From contig JABAKD010000020.1 of the NCBI GenBank assembly GCA_012845835.1, forward strand, positions 18,526,646 to 18,590,645: a stretch of DNA of 64,000 bases, given 5' to 3'. Source of the DNA: Undaria pinnatifida. Lineage: Eukaryota; Sar; Phaeophyceae; Laminariales; Alariaceae. Made by a program: the position numbers and the translations under genes. Below are positions 34,131 through 46,430 of this stretch, in pieces. How positions within the stretch are numbered: the first letter of the stretch is position 1; each line of letters begins with the position of its first letter. Under the pieces are notes generated by a model. The model did not search any database and was not told the DNA's origin. It was given only the letters and a program-made list of their open reading frames with translations.

Positions 34131-34345
34131 GTCCCGGCACGGCGCAATGCCCCACACAAAAGCTGCACGGCGCACACCAGCCAGGAGCTTTAGTCACTTA
34201 GTCCCGGCATGGTGCAACGCGCATACAGCAGCCTCAATACGCACACCAGCCAGGGGCTGTAGCCCCTTACTCCCGGCACGGTGCAGCGCACATATAATAC
34301 GCCCGATACAAAATAGCTGCACTGCGCACAGCAGGAAGGATTTAC
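34131..34345. repeat. ~80-base tandem repeat, three diverged units
   Basis: The motif TCCCGGCACGGTGCAACGC followed by GCACACCAGCCAGGGGCTGT occurs three times with drift. More distant relatives are at about 34790 and 34930. No coding capacity is conserved. Confidence 0.7.
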
Positions 34346-35088
34346 TTTAACCGCGCGGACGCATGCTACAGCGGTATCATAGAGGTGCACCTTTACTTTC
34401 GGCAGGTGCTCACTGCACACTATCTAGTAGAGGAGCTCTATACCCCGCTCAAAACACCGACTTTGAGGCTAATGAACGCATGACCCGATGGGCAATATCA
34501 CGGCCTAGGTATTAAACACAAGGATACGACACACTCCGATGATATCCCCCCACAACATTGACAACGTTGACTGCAGTCGTTAGTTGGGGAGCCCCGTCAG
34601 CCACATAAGTGTTGGGACAAATCTGCTACCCCGGTCATAGCACGCGACCGCGTCTTCTGGTCACCGCAACCGGTACGATGCTCTCGTGTGGCACGACGCC
34701 TACTTTTCAAGCAGCACCAGCCTCCAATAGAAGAATCACAAAAGGGCGGGTGGCCTTAAAAGGCCCCGAAACACGGCAAACCCTTCGTCCCGGCACGGTT
34801 CAACGCATGCCAAAATGTAGAGTACGCACACTAGCCTACACCAAGAACCCTGCACGACCATTGCCCCAACACCTGCACGCTCGCTCTTGACCCCACCCCT
34901 ACCCCCAAGACGCGACATGCTTGCCACCCTGAAACGGTAAAACGCACGTATAGTCCGTACACTAGCACAACGAGAGGACAAACCTCTCGGTCGACCCTTG
35001 CCCTGCCATGTCAAACGCTGCGCGACGCACAGAACCCCCCCCCCGCCAAACGTGTCCATACCGGAAATCAAATTAACTCATTGAAGCC

Positions 35089-35310
35089 GTCATCCATATG
35101 CAAGTCCGCCTCATAATAAGCGATTCTTAGTAGGATGCAGCCCATCCTTCATGCGACTTGCCGAACACCTAACGGCGCTTCGCGCGCTTGGTGAAAGCAA
35201 TGCCTGCTTGGTCGGTGAAAGCCCAACATGCTCCGTCCCGGCATTGTAGGGATGCGAGGGTCATACCACTATGCTCATACGACTACGGCCATCCATGAAT
35301 ATCGAGTACT
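35089..35310 (+). repeat. poly(C)-tailed retroposon-like repeat, copy 3
   Basis: Long copy with a short deletion near the left end. It ends CCATCCATGAATATCGAGTAC, followed by a C run at 35311-35323. Confidence 0.75.
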
Positions 35311-35319
35311 TCCCCCCCC

Positions 35320-36317
35320 CCCGCCAAACGTTTTACGTCAATTAATCAAGCGACACCTCATTTACGCTGCACCCAGTCTGGACAATGCCATGCGCTGTAT
35401 ATCTTACTAGCCCCTTCCGGTTCGACACTCAATACATGGGAGGGGTTCGAGCGGAAAAGCAGAGGCACAAACGTCTGGCTTGGTTGACCAACCGAGCGAC
35501 CGCTTTATATCTGCTCATGTTCTCAACTCAAGAACCCCAAACTCGTTCGCACTTGGCGTGGGCTTGCTGACGTCGCGTGACGTCTACACCAGGACTGACC
35601 AACAACCGTTGCTCTTTTGTCTTCGAAATCTGACCCCAATCCCCTACGAAGACATGCTTGGTTCTCTCCACCAATAACATCAACGTTTTCGTTGCTCTTT
35701 CTGCGGAGGCTGCTACTGCGTGTATAGACACACCTATCCTATATCTTACTAATATTTTTTCCTCACGGTTAATCACTCAATGCACCCGGAGCGTCCAGAT
35801 GGCGGGGTCGGATTAGCTCGGGCATTTCCGCGTCGCAACCTCTTACATTTACCACTACCAGGGTGAATCCCACTTCAACTATGGTCAACAAAGCCTCACT
35901 ACCACCCCCTGAATACGTATAGCAAGGCACACACGCAAACAGGACATCGCCCCCCCCCCCTAAAAGAAACGAGCACGTCAGATATGGCGACGAGCCCATC
36001 TTGCCGTTGTCAAGGTGCACGTCTATGACCACCTGAGGTATTGATCGCATCGGAGCCGGAACATAAACGGCGGGCGGATGATGCCACTGTGAGATTGTTG
36101 CGTGTTTCAGCTACCAGGTCACCATTCACGGAACCCCAACGACCGAGACAGAGTGTGTGGCGCTTCCGGGCGATCGCCAAACAAGGGAACAGGAGTAGGG
36201 CGGGACGCAACGAGCTGGAAAATACGCTGACATGTTCAATAGCAATGTCCGACATGGTAAGCGTATACCCTACTCCGTAGACTAGTATTTAAAGTGCAGT
36301 CGCTCCTACTCCTTCCC
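35320..36317. other. intergenic, weak coding-like ORF only
   Basis: A plus-strand ORF at 36041-36280 (EPEHKRRADDATVRLLRVSA) runs into a GTAAGC donor-like site after an ATGTCCGACATG, but no neighbouring exon was found. The remainder appears non-coding. Confidence 0.3.
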
Positions 36318-36749
36318 TCATTGTGACATAATATATACAGACTGTATTGCATGCCTCACGTCGCGAGAAACGAAACATGGACCACACCTCGAGTTCTTCC
36401 CCCGCCTGGCGTCGCTGAAATCGTCATCCAGCGTATCCGCTCCTCGCTTGTTGACACCGCAGGGTACTTGAGTTGGTGGCGCCGGACTAGCTACAGTCCC
36501 GGTAACGCCGCCGGCGTGGGCCACCGTTGTGACCTTTGCACCCGGCACACGCACTGCTGGTGGCGCTGAGACAGCAGCGGTGATCTCCCGGGCGGCGGCA
36601 GGCATTGGAGTAGGGTCGTTGGCGGGCGTCAATGCGGGGGCCGGAGTTGCTATCCCAGGTAGCCCAGGGGGAGGTGCTACGGCCAGTCCGATGGCAGGTG
36701 CAGCAGCTGGTCCGACAGTAGAACCTGTGGCGGCGCCTCCCCCGCTCGT
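36318..36749 (-). pseudogene. minus-strand 3'-terminal exon candidate, Pro/Ala-rich
   Basis: The minus strand has an acceptor TTTTTCTTGCACACCAG followed by an open frame of 144 codons. Ala/Pro/Thr-rich sequence (SGGGAATGSTVGPAAAPA) leads into NKRGADTLDDDFSDARRGKN and ends QSVYIMSQ, stop at 36318-36320. It probably belongs to the same broken gene as the exons upstream to 39054, but no phase-matched junction to 37156 was found. Confidence 0.4.
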
Positions 36750-37155
36750 CTGGTGTGCAAGAAAAAATTGTCCCAAAAACGTGTTGGAAACGTATTCATG
36801 CTAGAGATGGAAACCTGAACTCCAGTTTGATAATGTACCAGTATTAAAACTGTGTTACAAGATGAGTCCCCTCGTTGCCCACGTGTAAATCCGCTAGAAA
36901 CGTTCGGAGATAACACGAAACAAAAGCAGAGCCTAAGCAACCAACGCCCGCAAGGTTTGGCGCCATATCGTTTCAGCACCCGTGGCACCTACGACTACTG
37001 CTGGTACTCCTAAAATGTCAACAAAACGACCCAGCCCTTTTTGTCCCATGTGGAAGCAAGGCCTGCCGTCATCACGGGGTGCATTCAACCTCAAAAGAGT
37101 CTATCCGTCCCGGGCATATCTCAACGTCGCTACATGCTGTGGTCCAACTTCTTAC

Positions 37156-37720
37156 CTTGTCCCGGCCAGCTGACCGTCTCCGGCGCCGTCTCTGTTTCGT
37201 TTCGTAGGCGGTAAATTGACGGCTGTAATAGAGGCGGTACATTGACGACTGTAGTAGAGTCGCTCTCGTCCGATGTCTGTTGTCGCTTCCCTGCCAGTGT
37301 TAGAGGAACCGCGACATCAGCGCCCCCACTGCCACCCCTGACACCCCTGATACCACCGCCACCTTGGCCTCCAGCACCCCTGCCACCCCTGACCCTGACC
37401 CTAGTGCTGCTTCGTCTGTCTCCTGTAGCACCCCAGCTACCCCCGTTTCCTACGCTAGAACTTCCTCCCCCTCGTTCCCTAGCACTACCTCCTCCTCCCC
37501 ATCCTCTCCTGCCTCCTCCCCCTCCATCTCCTGCTCCAGCACCACCTCCTCCTCCCCCTCCAGCACCGCCGCTACCTGCGGCGTCAACACCACCGCCTCC
37601 GGCACCATGGCTACTTCCGGCACCAACACCACCGCTACCCCCGCCTCCGACACCACCGCTACGTCCTGCACCGATACCGCATCCGATACCACCGCCGAAT
37701 ACCCTGCACCCTGGGAAAGG
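37156..37720 (-). pseudogene. minus-strand exon candidate with low-complexity core
   Basis: The frame ends LTLAGKRQQTSDESDSTTVV, NVPPLLQPSIYRLRNETETA and SWPGQ, at a consensus donor AAG|GTAAGA (minus strand, last exon base 37156). The middle is Gly-rich in one minus frame and Glu/Val-rich in another, so the frame there is uncertain. The plus-strand proline ORF over the same DNA is a shadow. Confidence 0.35.
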
Positions 37721-38045
37721 CGTTCTTCTCATGCGAATGAAACAATCCGCGTGATGAAACGTCCCTCCCGAAACCCACAGGGACACCCTCCACTTCTCGG
37801 CGCCCAATGCGCCGCGGTTAAGGCCAACACCCATCGTGCTGTTTGGTTCCCACGCATGGCCGCCGCAACACCCCCACCGGTATGGCAAGATCAGCCAGGG
37901 CTTAAAATAATGCCGCCCTGGTCAGCGGAACTTCTCAGCCAGACCCGCAGTTTTAAAACGGTCTGGGCTGAGATCGCCGGCGCCTTTTCCCATTCATCGG
38001 ACTTATCTTGGGCTCCCGATTGAAAGTGGAGCTGTCGCCAAATCC

Positions 38046-38180
38046 TTCCCGCGCTTGACTTCTTGGCGGCTCAGTTAGTCCCAATCGCCATCTTGATACC
38101 TCACTCGCCAGTACGGGTCTTTGAAGTCATACCCTTCCATAGACAGTTCCGCCGCTTGAGAAAACGGTTTTGGCAGGACG
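38046..38180 (-). pseudogene. Tudor-like DGDW fragment with an in-frame stop
   Basis: The minus strand reads EGYDFKDPYWRVRYQDGDWD, then TAA, then LSRQEVKRGK. The pattern YWRVRY-DGDWEEL-R-EV is a small Tudor/PWWP-like beta-barrel motif found in many stramenopile proteins (from memory, not searched). The stop stands where a Glu codon GAA would be expected. An upstream frame slip separates a VYG-like start. This supports pseudogene status. Confidence 0.5.
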
Positions 38181-38896
38181 CCAGCTCGTTCTTTCCTTCT
38201 TTCTCCGTTGAGATCTCTGACAAGTGTAGTCTCTTCCTATCTCCATAAGAATATCCCACTCGCTATTCTTGATTGTTGAAGCCATGCACTTCCGCAGACA
38301 GTGATAAAGCCCCCAGCTTCCATCTTGGTTCAGATCGGGTGCGGTCTAAGCGCTTATTGTTTCTCCCCGGCACCACCGCCACTGCAACATCCCCCCAACC
38401 CGGTGCATGTGAGCGTCGGAGCCAAGCGGGGATCCCGGTCATAATTCGGTAACAGGCCGTGCACCTTTCTCCTCCGCCCAACGCCGTCGGTTCGATGTTG
38501 CAACTCGCCTCCTTCCGCGGTGTTAATCTTGGACGGTGGTGAGAGGTCCCGATCTTCGCATTTCCTTCAAACTGTTGTATTCGACCAGCCCACGGTTCAG
38601 ACAAAGAACAACATTCCCTCCGTCGTAAAGACTGGCTATTTTTCCCACCGTCGTAAGGGCCGCTAACCTTCGCCAGCACAGAAAATAAACCAAGAAAGGC
38701 AGACCTCAAACACTAAACACAGAACACAGGAAATCAGAGTCAGTGCCTCCATGCCAGTATGGAAAGACTACTCGTGTGTACCGCGTATATCTATAATATA
38801 GGGTTTTCATGTAGAAAAAATCGCAGGTAAATTGTGCGTTAGCTGGGATTTCTATCGACAGCAAGAACAAGTGCTATTCATAGGTCGAGCGCTCAC

Positions 38897-39054
38897 CTTT
38901 GTAGGGGTCAACCATTCTCCCGCGGGCTCGAAATACACTTCGGACTCCAGAACGGAAGACACCACCTCCGATACCAAGGATTCCACCTTTTCATCCTCCT
39001 ATTCACCGCCATCAGGCGGTTCAGCACCAATGTCACTCATGTCGTCCGGTGTAC
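38897..39054 (-). pseudogene. minus-strand internal exon with one in-frame TAG
   Basis: The acceptor ATTGTTTTACCAG and donor AAAG|GTGAGC bound a 158-base exon. It reads TPDDMSDIGAEPPDGGE, TAG at 39001-38999, then EDEKVESLVSEVVSSVLESE and VYFEPAGEWLTPTK. Intact splice sites with a single nonsense codon suggest recent decay of the gene that also supplied the DGDW fragment at 38.1 kb. Confidence 0.5.
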
Positions 39055-41980
39055 CTGGTAAAACAATTACGTCGTTCGAGTAGGAGGAAAAAACGCATGT
39101 CTGAGGGTGTGATGGGCGATGAGACACACGAGCAGCCATATTTGCGGCATTGTTTCGGGATTGTATTCAACACTATCCCTCAAAACTACGACAAGGTGCG
39201 TGGTATAAAGTAATAGATTTGCGCTACGGCGAGCACTCCAGCGACCACACGCATGCGTTGTCTATACGCCTATAAAGGTGTGATGGAGGGCACAGTTTGT
39301 TTTTGATGTCAAAGACTACATTACGTCCGCGGGACTACTATTAACAATAATAGCCAGCAGCTTTGAGACCAGGCTGCTTAAAATATAAATATATACTGTA
39401 CGGTAAACGACGTACTTACTTGTATAAACCCGTTTGGATAACATAAATTACAACAACAAAAACTACCAGGTAAAGACTACGTTTCGTCTTATCAACCACC
39501 TACAAAAAGTGTGAGTATGTATGTATGCTATTGATATCAGTACGGGTAGGATTATGCTGCGCCCATGCCCTTCGACCCGTTGCATGGTACTGCTATGTAG
39601 TTCGGACGCCAAGTGTATCATACCATCCCGAAACCAAGAAGTGGCCCGTGCCGCAATCGTCATTTATCTCCTCGGACGTCCTGTGCGGTGTACGATACAC
39701 ACACACGTACCACTGCAGTACAGTACGGCTTAAACACTGTAGTGAATTAAGCTTTTTTGTCACTTTGTGGTGCAGACCCTATGCATAAACTCCGTACTCA
39801 GGACTATGCTCGAACGCAACATAAGTTGTCGGTACGAGTAGGCTTTGCCTTTTGCTAGCTGGCTCACGTTTTCACAACAACAGTAACAGTTTTCTTTGTC
39901 TTGTGTCACGTTGTTCGATTTTTTTTGTTCGCACTTGCTTGGTAGCTTTTTGGAACACACGAGAAGATCGTTCTGCATGTACTCTGGTATGTGCTACCTG
40001 TGCCTGGTACAAACGGTATTGTTGTAGTCTAGTGGATTTGCTATACGAGTGTCGCAGTGATCATTTTTTAAATTATTGCTTATATCTGGTAGTTTTTGGG
40101 ACACAGGAAGATCGTCATTTATACTGTCTGTGCTGGCTGTGCCGGGGGTATGATACACAAACAGTAGTAGCAGATCATATTGATGGCTCTCTTTGTGTAC
40201 TTAAGCCGCGCGGGGCCGAGCTCAAGCAATCAATGCAAACAACGCCAGGGGAAGAAAGCATAGTCTAGTATATTAAGATTGAGGGGTTGTTGCAGACACA
40301 GGCGACCCGTTGCAGATTTCTCTACTAGGCAGGTTCCACGTTGGTCACTCACTTGTGCTAGATAAGCTCTTCTTGTCTTAGTTCCACACACGCCACGGAC
40401 GAACTGAGTAGCGTTCAATTCCGCGAGGCAAAAGCATCATCATCCCTTTTTTCCTATACGCACATGCCTTCAAAGGCATGTGGAACCCGTTCATATCCAC
40501 CCGTATTCCATATCTTACGCCTTGTTAGGCTCCCAGGGGAATACCATAACAATAGCATGCTTATTATGTCGGAGCCATGAAGTCCTACGTCATTTCTCAG
40601 GGATAAACACTGATGTGACGCGATCAGACGCAATTCACTGTACAAGCACACACGCTCGCTGACAATAATTTGTTTCAACAACACTAGACTAAAGATGGAG
40701 GTGGTCCTTTGCTGCACGGACGTATCGATCAACAGATTTGCAGCTTGCTTTGGTATAGCAGGGGGAGTTGAACGTCCACATGAGGGACAATGGCCGCTTT
40801 TGGTCAGAGCTCACGGGACCATGAGAGTACTCTATTAATATATATTTACATCACCAAAGATGAGGGCGCGAGTTCCGAAGACCCGCCGCAGAACGCTCGA
40901 TAGTCCCAAAGAGGGAGGAAATAGACTATCAACAAAGAGAGCAAAAAATCCTACTAGTAGCATGGAACCATAGTCTAGTCTATGGGTCAGACCAAACACG
41001 GAAAAGGTCAACCACCAAGAAAAAAAACCGAAAAGCATTCGACGCGAAGCAGACACGTCGTCAGACGGCAGTGCGCACCCTTGGATAGCTCACCTTTGCA
41101 CCACTACGCCTCCAACTGGTAGACTAAGTCAGAATAGCGTGCGCCTCCTGCTCCCTGCACTCTGCCGCTGCTGAACTGCCGTCAGCTGAGAATGCAACCA
41201 TGCGACCTCGTTTTCCATGTTTCGTGCACCGCCGTTGAAGGCCAACGTTTTTTGCAGTCACCGATGAAGATCCAAAATCCTAAAATCCAAATCTCCGAAA
41301 CTAATTCCGCCGCGTTTTTGGTGCTTATCGGCAGGTTTGACTGGTGCCGAACACCGCGTGTGTTGTTCGATGTTGTGTGAAGAGTGAAGCGACATTGCAT
41401 TTATCAGTGCCGAACATGCATAATGCAAAACATGCATACAATACATGCTACGAACTCGCACGTGGGAGCAGCTGTTTACGCGAACAGATACTGTTGTAGT
41501 GGCAGGGGGGTGAAGGTGGTTGTGTTTTTTGCTCTGGGTGGTTTTTGTTACCACCAAAAAAATAAAAAAGTCAATACGAGTAGACTAATCGTCGTACGAT
41601 CGTTACGCCCCAGTTGCGAGGTCATAGGTCTGCCTGGCAGATAACGTGTACGATACCAGATTTGATGTTAACACCTGGCACCAATTGTAATGTTAACGTA
41701 GTATCAATCCATACGCTCACCCAGTTCACTTGCAGTAGTCAGTGTGATACGTTCGCGAGATTGATGGAGAGGAGAGTTTGTTTCGGTGGAGACGCCGTTC
41801 GTTGCAGGTTCGCAGCAGTAATACTGCATTGGCGGCAGATGTCAATGATTCAGAGGCTTCACCTCGGATAACAAAAGACCGCCTCGCGCTTGCGGTTCAC
41901 GCATGGGCAATGGAGAGGACGCGAAAAATCACGTGTGTACGTGTGTATGTACATAATAACCTAACATAATGGAATATGTC
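39055..41980. other. no gene recognised
   Basis: AT-richer sequence with short ORFs only. The palindromic TACCTGGTA/TACCAGGTA nonamers and TAGTCTAGTCTA-type motifs that recur across the window appear at 39053, 39467 and about 40973. No splice-supported exon was found. Confidence 0.4.
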
Positions 41981-41988
41981 GAAATAAC

Positions 41989-43162
41989 CAAGGACTATCA
42001 TGGTGCCGCAGGCACCGTGTGGGACGGGACGGGAGTGTTTAGCCCGCGGCAGGCGGAAAAAAATTGGGCTCCCGTTGTCAACGGGACGGGATCCCATCGT
42101 CAGTTTTTCTGCTCCCGTTGTGACGGGATGGGACGGGACAATTTGCGTCTAAACGAGACGGGAACGGGACGGGAAGATGGGAGTTTCTTTATTGATGAGG
42201 ACGGGACGGGAATCGAATATGGCTCCGATCTTTCAGACGGGATGGGATGGGACTATCACGTTTTATAGTGGGACGGGAAACAATGGGAAAATTGTCATTG
42301 TCGATGGGAAAGACAGCGAGAAAGGCAATGGGAAAATTGCCAGTGTCGATGGGAAAGACAACGGGAAGCCCACTGGGGATATGTGGGACGTTGTCCACGG
42401 GACATAGATGCTCAACGGGACGTACACCCCGCCTCCCCTTAGCCTCGTTACGAACTAGTAGTGTCCACCGCCGTGTACATCGGCACATGCAGTAGGTGTC
42501 AGATGCCGAAGCGCTGGCAATAAAATCAAAGATCTGCTAAAATTTAACTACATTTGTATAATATGTTCCTTGTGAAGAAGATACATTGCGTGCAAAGATG
42601 ATTCTCGAAAAAAAGACGAGATATCAGACATGATATGAAAATAAAATAAAAAATGGGAGAGCTGACAGCGTACCACAACAATAAATAATTAAATCCAATA
42701 TTCGCATATAATATTAATAAATATGAAATACAACTTCTACTGAAACTGAGAAACTATACGCAAGTGGGAAGTGCAAATGGGAGATTTGGGAGGTTGAGTG
42801 GGAAGCGCAAATGGGAGGAAGATGGGAACTGACAATGGGAGCAGCATGTCCACAATGGTCATGGGAACGGGAGTACGGGGATAGCGGGACGGGATGCAAG
42901 TGGGACGGGATAAATATAACGGGATGGGAAGTGATGGGACGGGAGAAAGTGTTCGACGATGGGATGGGAAGCAAGGTGAGGACGGGAGGACGGGAACATA
43001 CTATTTCGGCCATATGGGACGGAAATGGGTAGGAAAAACATGATGGAATAGGATGGGAGGTCGTGGACGGGAGACATTTCACGATGGGACGGGACGGGAA
43101 TACCCGTCCCGTCCCGTTCTCTATGGGAATTCCCGTCCCATTAACTCCCATGATAGTCCTTG
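41989..43162. mobile_element. complete non-autonomous hAT-like element with GGGAC arrays
   Basis: The ends are perfect 15-base inverted repeats: CAAGGACTATCATGG at 41989 and its complement ending at 43162. An exact 8-base target duplication, GAAATAAC, flanks it at 41981-41988 and 43163-43170. Eight-base duplications and CA..TG ends are the hAT superfamily signature. Both subterminal regions are built from GGGACGGGA/GGGATGGGA units, pointing inward from the left and reversed only at the far right end. No transposase is encoded. Confidence 0.88.
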
Positions 43163-43184
43163 GAAATAACCCACATATTACGAT

Positions 43185-43787
43185 GTGGTTTCAACAAGTG
43201 GGAGCATCACCTCGAGCACACTGTTTCAAGTACTACAGCACTCATATTACACAGTGGTAGACGCCAGTTGCTTTCAGTGGACACCATCCAATAACGCCCC
43301 CCCGCCCACCCGTGCGTGTACACATACCGAATACGGACCGACCATCACAAGCTCATGCCGCTCACCATCGTTCATCGAGGAACCTGCAAAGTCAACCTCA
43401 CCCCCGCCCCGGTCGATAGTGTTGCCGCCAACATCGCCGCCTAGATATCATGCACCGTTGTCAAATACCACGCTGTTACTGCAGTGGCAGCTGTTGACAG
43501 AGGCGCAGGAAGCGGTTAATCAGTTGCGAAAGACAAATTATTCGCGGGAGAAACGCTTACAACTCGAGCTGTTTGCTCCCCTCAGGCATCGCCGAGCGAA
43601 CGAAGGGCCTATAAAGGTGGCATTGTATCTGTATATATGTGAGGACTCCAGAGCCGTACACGATAGGTCTACAACATCACGGCTGAAATCTGCCACGGCG
43701 TTGCTGGCACCGATACGAAGGTTCTTGAAGCAAGACTACTGTCAGGTATCGCTTAACTGTACCGATCCGTTCAATAGCTTACGGTAG
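43185..43787 (+). CDS. 200-residue ORF of unknown function
   Basis: The ORF starts MVSTSGSITSSTLFQVLQHS directly after the hAT-like element. It is Ser/Pro/Thr-rich, with a helical segment (QLLTEAQEAVNQLRKTNYSR, EKRLQLELFAPLRHRRANEG). A GTATCG donor-like site follows a CAG at 43743-43745. It may contain one real exon. No family is recognised, and the start codon is arbitrary. Confidence 0.25.
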   Translation: MVSTSGSITSSTLFQVLQHSYYTVVDASCFQWTPSNNAPPPTRACTHTEYGPTITSSCRSPSFIEEPAKSTSPPPRSIVLPPTSPPRYHAPLSNTTLLLQWQLLTEAQEAVNQLRKTNYSREKRLQLELFAPLRHRRANEGPIKVALYLYICEDSRAVHDRSTTSRLKSATALLAPIRRFLKQDYCQVSLNCTDPFNSLR

Positions 43788-44633
43788 CGGGGGGCCTCTC
43801 ACCCACACCACAGCGATGATCTAGCATGCCTAATTCCATCAATTCCTTCCGGCACAACGCAATGCACTACTACCGACAACGCCAGCACCAAATTCTTCCC
43901 AATATTACATCTCCGTCCCCGTCAAGCATCGGGCGATCGAGAAAATTAACACCCACCTGTCCGTGCGCGCTCAAGGCGAGGTGGGGGGCGACACCCTCAC
44001 TAAGGGGGGTCAACGCGTAGGGGTAGTCCCCGTGACGCGCGGTGCTTCGCGAGTGGGGGCCCGAAGTGTGGACCTCTGTTGCAGAATGAGGCCATGAAAC
44101 TACTTTCAGAACGTAGAAACGAGGGTTGGCGTATCGCATAACGAACGGGCGACACGGATAGTGCCCGTGGGGCTGTCGAGACGGTGTTTTGCAATCGCGA
44201 GCGGCGCTGGGAGTCCGGGCTTCTCGGCATTCGATGCAAACTGGGCAGATGGGGTGTGCTCTTTGAACACGGTGAAATGCCAAAAGCAAAGCTCGTGAGA
44301 GCTGGCCGAAAAAATCACCTACAACGCGAGCGATGTAGGAGGTGGTTGACTAGTCGAGCGCAATAGAGCGTATGATAAATTGATGACGGGAAGGTCCCCC
44401 CCGAAGCCCCACGTAAGGGAAAGCAAACCCGAAGGGCAGAGCTTATAGAAAATAATAATAACATTGTACGAACTTTTTAAGAGTGATTCTACGATACGTC
44501 CCCCCACAAACCAGCGGTTTTCTTTAACGGACGTTTCAGCTCTACATGAGGAAGGGTCATATGAAAAATACAATCTTCATACATTTTCTGCTTGCAAAGG
44601 ACAATCGAATGATGACGTCGGGGGGGGGCAAGG
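43788..44633. other. no gene recognised
   Basis: Overlapping short ORFs on both strands without splice or motif support. It ends in a G run next to the copia LTR. Confidence 0.35.
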
Positions 44634-44805
44634 TGTTAGAGATGCTACTTATCATTAACCATCATGTCGTTACCTGATAACACTTAAAGTCATCTGGTAT
44701 ACATTGCGAGTTGCTAGTACAACAGACAGCTTTCAGTCTGGTAGTTGTCGTTCATCGATGCAGTATGTAGCAAGCACAAGTCTCAGCAGCAATATCTTGG
44801 ATACA
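44634..44805 (+). repeat. 5' LTR, truncated copy
   Basis: Begins TGTTAGAGATGC and aligns to 48142-48320 through CATCATGTCGTTACCTG, GACAGCTTTCAGTCTGGTA and CAGCAATATCTTGGATACA. After 44805 it passes straight into the gag frame with no primer-binding site, so the LTR end and the 5' part of gag were deleted together. Confidence 0.75.
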
Positions 44806-44806
44806 T

Positions 44807-45364
44807 GATACGATTACCGACCGAAGGTTCAAGGGCACCTGTGTACAAGGGGTTACTTCGGAGTACAAGGGCATCAAGATCATGATGTATCGAGACTCGA
44901 CTATCGACATCGATCAGATGCAACGCACGATGCGCCATCTTTACTTGGATGATCTTTCGCGCAATAGCGACACCAAGATCGCTGGTCGTGACGTAGCCAT
45001 GACTGCGGCATCGACTTGCAGTCATTGCGGAAAGCAAGGGCACTACGCCCGCAACTGCTGGAAAAGGAAGGACGACAACGACAACAGATCTACTGGCGCT
45101 CACGACAAGCAGAAGAACAAGGAATTTTCAAACGACAAGGCAGCATCCAACGTTGGAGCTGAGAACAAGTGGTGTTTTGTGCACAAAACTGCCTCGCACG
45201 ACGACACGGAATGCTACAAGTAAGGAGCGCCACGTCCACCGCAGAGTGGACGCGCTCACACTGCCTTTGCTGTACAAGGCGCAAGCACACGCCCCAACGA
45301 CGACCAAAAGCCATCCCTTAAGTTCGACGATTGTTTCGAATAGGGATTCGCGTTTACAGGGCTG
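44807..45364 (+). pseudogene. copia gag fragment with CCHC zinc knuckle
   Basis: An open frame leads into YRDSTIDIDQMQRTMRHLYL and the knuckle CSHCGKQGHYARNC (C-x2-C-x4-H-x4-C), a nucleic-acid-binding motif of retroelement Gag. WCFVHKTASHDDTECYK follows, then a TAA at about 45221 and a TAG at about 45347, with copia-like sequence continuing in the same frame across both. These are nonsense mutations rather than true ends. Confidence 0.8.
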
Positions 45365-45481
45365 CTAGCTGGGAGCGGCAACAGGGGTTTTCACCCCGAT
45401 GGTAGCGGCAATAGGGGTTTTCACCCCAACAGCGACGATAGCAGCAACAGGGGCTTTCACCCCAACAACGACAGGTTCACG

Positions 45482-45757
45482 ATGATTGTGGACAGCTGCG
45501 CTTCGGACCACTTGATACACGAGGAATTGATTTTAAGACTGCGGAAAAACAGGGGGCATTACAAGAAGCTAGAGGACCCGAAGGCCATCAAGACCAACGG
45601 GAATAAGAAGGTATTCGCAACAGCAACACGCACCATCTGGGGATACATCATCGACCAGGCTGGCAAGAGTGTTCGTGTTCGCATCTCGACCATGTTCGTA
45701 CCTGGATTGAGACACAACGTATTTCTCCTCCATCAAAGCAATGCAATCAGGGGTTAG
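45482..45757 (+). pseudogene. copia aspartic protease region
   Basis: MIVDSCASDHLIHEELI has the active-site pattern D-S-C/G-A-S-D/H typical of copia proteases. TIWGYIIDQAGKSVRVRIST and VPGLRHNVF continue the domain. The frame then breaks at about 45740, where the next segment resumes one base over. Three GNRGFHPN-like repeats precede the protease in frame (about 45380-45475). Confidence 0.8.
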
Positions 45758-46430
45758 CACTATTCTCGAGACGGGAAACCCTCACTTGCAGTTCAGCAGC
45801 AGCACTTCGCTTCCGCTCACCCAACACCCAAAGGACAAGGGCGTATGCTCTTACGACGTATTTCTTCGCACCCTGGGCGGCACGGATGATACGTCATCAA
45901 CGCCTGCTGTAGTTCCTGCAGCACAGGCAAGCAACGACGCCAATCGAGGCGATTGCACATTCAAAGAGACCCAAGAATTCTGCACTAACTCCAGCATCGC
46001 CATGGACTACACCACGACGGTAACGCCCCAACTGAAGAAGGTGTTCGCGCGGTATGGACAGAATCATTCGATCCAAAAGGAGCGCACAGCAACAGGCGAA
46101 GACAACACGCCTGGAGAGGCTACTGTCACGGAGACTGAGCGCCAACATGCGCAAATCCCGGACATCACGCCTGAGAAGGCCATTGTCATTGAGACGGAGC
46201 GCTTTTGTGCGCTAGTCCAGGTCATGCTACACTACTACGAGAAACAACCTTCTGTAAGAGAAAAAGTCATCGACAACAGCCGGAGCGTCATCGACGGGAG
46301 CTGGAGCATCCTCATCAGAGGAAGAAGCGCCATCATCACCAGAGATTGGAGAATCTTCATCAAGGGCTGGAGCACTACCGCAAGAAGCTGGGGTGTCCTT
46401 GACAGGAATTACACCTGCTATCACGCCTGA
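45741..46430 (+). pseudogene. copia GAG-pre-integrase start and linker
   Basis: Continues the protease after a frameshift: MQSGVSTILETGNPHLQFSS and LPLTQHPKDKGVCSYDVFLR. It then leaves the family consensus after VVPAAQASNDANR. The downstream half is Thr/Glu-rich with an internal repeat (ATVTETERQHAQIPDITPEK, AIVIETERFCALVQ). No integrase DDE core follows. Confidence 0.65.

Noticed and set aside
37242..37754. 170-residue proline-rich plus-strand ORF
   Set aside because: It is the antisense of a Gly-rich minus-strand stretch, with no splice support on the plus strand.
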